In this document: positions 5,974 through 6,477 of the stretch, piece by piece | How positions within the stretch are numbered: the stretch's first letter is position 1 | Layout of the letters: every line of letters begins with the position of its first letter | Source: CAYUYV01 sp050331455 | GTDB lineage: Bacteria > Pseudomonadota > Alphaproteobacteria > JAJFIK01 | Reading direction: 5' to 3' | DNA length: 6,477 nt | Assembly (NCBI GenBank): GCA_050331455.1 | Contig: JBHJGV010000030.1 | Span: forward strand, 1 to 6,477 | The notes under the pieces: model-generated | What the model saw: only the letters and a program-made list of their open reading frames with translations | What the model was told of the DNA's origin: nothing | Databases searched by the model: none | Position numbers and translations under genes: made by a program

Positions 5974-5995
5974 CGGCCATGGGCCCCTTTTTTTT
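5974..5995 (+). terminator. Possible terminator ending in T8
   Basis: GGCC-ATG-GGCC (5975-5985) followed by CC and eight T residues (5988-5995) has the shape of an intrinsic terminator, but the stem has only four pairs. It may end cpdR transcription or that of an unseen short transcript in 5810-5973, where I found no tRNA and no coding frame. Confidence 0.3.
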
Positions 5996-6032
5996 GATGA
6001 CATAAAACACGCCCATCTCCGCAGCGCACGTG

Positions 6033-6477
6033 TAATACCAAGCGCATTTGATCAGAACCTATGGGCCCATTCTCGTAGGCCGATGGACATGATCCTCCAA
6101 GGCTGATCAGTGAGCTTGTTCCAGGCGTCGCAGCTGAGGGCGATGATGTCTTCGGTTGAGGTGAAGACGCGGTTGGAGAGCCAGTTCTCCCTGATGAACT
6201 GCCAGATGTTCTCAACGGGATTGAGTTCGGGCGCGCGGGGCGGGAGAGGGAGAAGCGTGATGTTTTCGGGCACCTTCAGCTTTTCGGTCATATGCCAGCC
6301 GGCCTGATCAAGGAGCAGGAGCGCGTGGGCTCCCGGCTCGACATGATAGGCAATTTCGTCCAGATGCAGCTGCATCATGGCGGTGTTACAGCGGGGCAGC
6401 ACAAGACCGGCCCCGACGCCCCGTTTTGGACAGATGGCGCCAAAGATATAGGCTGACTTCGTACGCTGATCATGGGG
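6033..6477 (-). mobile_element. IS630-family insertion sequence, partial
   Basis: Contains the 3' part of a transposase and the element's end on that side. DNA becomes less GC-rich at about 6030. The likely end is the TAATACC string at 6033-6039, followed by AAGCGCATTTGATCAG, in keeping with IS630 insertion at TA dinucleotides. The exact border (TA at 6033-6034 or at 6036-6037) cannot be fixed because the other end lies outside the window. Confidence 0.65.
6052..6477 (-). CDS. IS630-family transposase, C-terminal part
   Basis: DDE (Tc1/mariner-like) transposase catalysing cut-and-paste movement into TA sites. The frame is open from the window edge to the TGA at 6052-6054, giving 141 visible residues, so the 5' end is cut by the window and no start is called. 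Visible landmarks, counted from the edge, are KSAYIFGAICP (7-17), LLLLDQAGWHMTE with the second catalytic Asp57 (53-65), LPPRAPELNPVENIW with Glu89 (78-92), and the typical C terminus WRIMSIGLREWAHRF (127-141). The first catalytic Asp lies outside the window. There is no frameshift or internal stop in the visible part, so the copy may be functional. Similar copies are common in alphaproteobacteria. Confidence 0.94.
   Translation of the reverse strand, partial: PHDQRTKSAYIFGAICPKRGVGAGLVLPRCNTAMMQLHLDEIAYHVEPGAHALLLLDQAGWHMTEKLKVPENITLLPLPPRAPELNPVENIWQFIRENWLSNRVFTSTEDIIALSCDAWNKLTDQPWRIMSIGLREWAHRF

Noticed and set aside
1..6477. CRISPR array, toxin-antitoxin pair or other defence locus
   Set aside because: No regularly spaced direct repeats and no defence-type genes are visible; the only mobile component is the IS630 copy.

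Overview
The window is GC-rich DNA that looks alphaproteobacterial. The evidence is a CpdR-type single-domain response regulator divergent from an N-formylglutamate amidohydrolase, a small RNA with the hallmarks of the alphaproteobacterial suhB/MmgR (alpha-r8) family, and an IS630 copy of a kind common in that class. A Rhodospirillales-like or related lineage is a guess; no rRNA or tRNA is present to place it better.

Layout. Positions 1-112 are dominated by alternating runs of G and C (up to 12 identical bases) and hold no gene. A Brp/Blh-type beta-carotene 15,15'-dioxygenase follows on the plus strand (113-1054). It meets, tail to tail and with a 34-bp overlap, a GT4-fold glycosyltransferase on the minus strand (1021-2253). 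Upstream of that, also on the minus strand, is a secreted lytic transglycosylase (2522-3436). The intergenic region 3437-3833 has no convincing protein gene but is rich in inverted repeats. It carries a plus-strand small RNA ending in a textbook terminator (about 3704-3790). The N-formylglutamate amidohydrolase lies on the minus strand (3834-4697). A 750-bp gap separates it from divergent cpdR (5450-5809). About 225 bp of spacer precedes the end of an IS630-family element whose transposase (6052-6477, minus) runs off the window.

The genes do not form one pathway. The carotenoid-cleaving enzyme would make retinal, which implies an opsin elsewhere in the genome; none is in view. The glycosyltransferase and the transglycosylase are envelope enzymes. 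CpdR belongs to the CckA-ChpT-CpdR-ClpXP cell-cycle proteolysis pathway. The small RNA is probably a post-transcriptional regulator acting through an unpaired CCUCC (anti-Shine-Dalgarno) segment.

No new defence or metabolic system is evident. The items most worth following up are the small RNA with its inverted-repeat-rich upstream region, the retinal enzyme with its abnormal G/C-tract leader, and the long open stretch upstream of the amidohydrolase.
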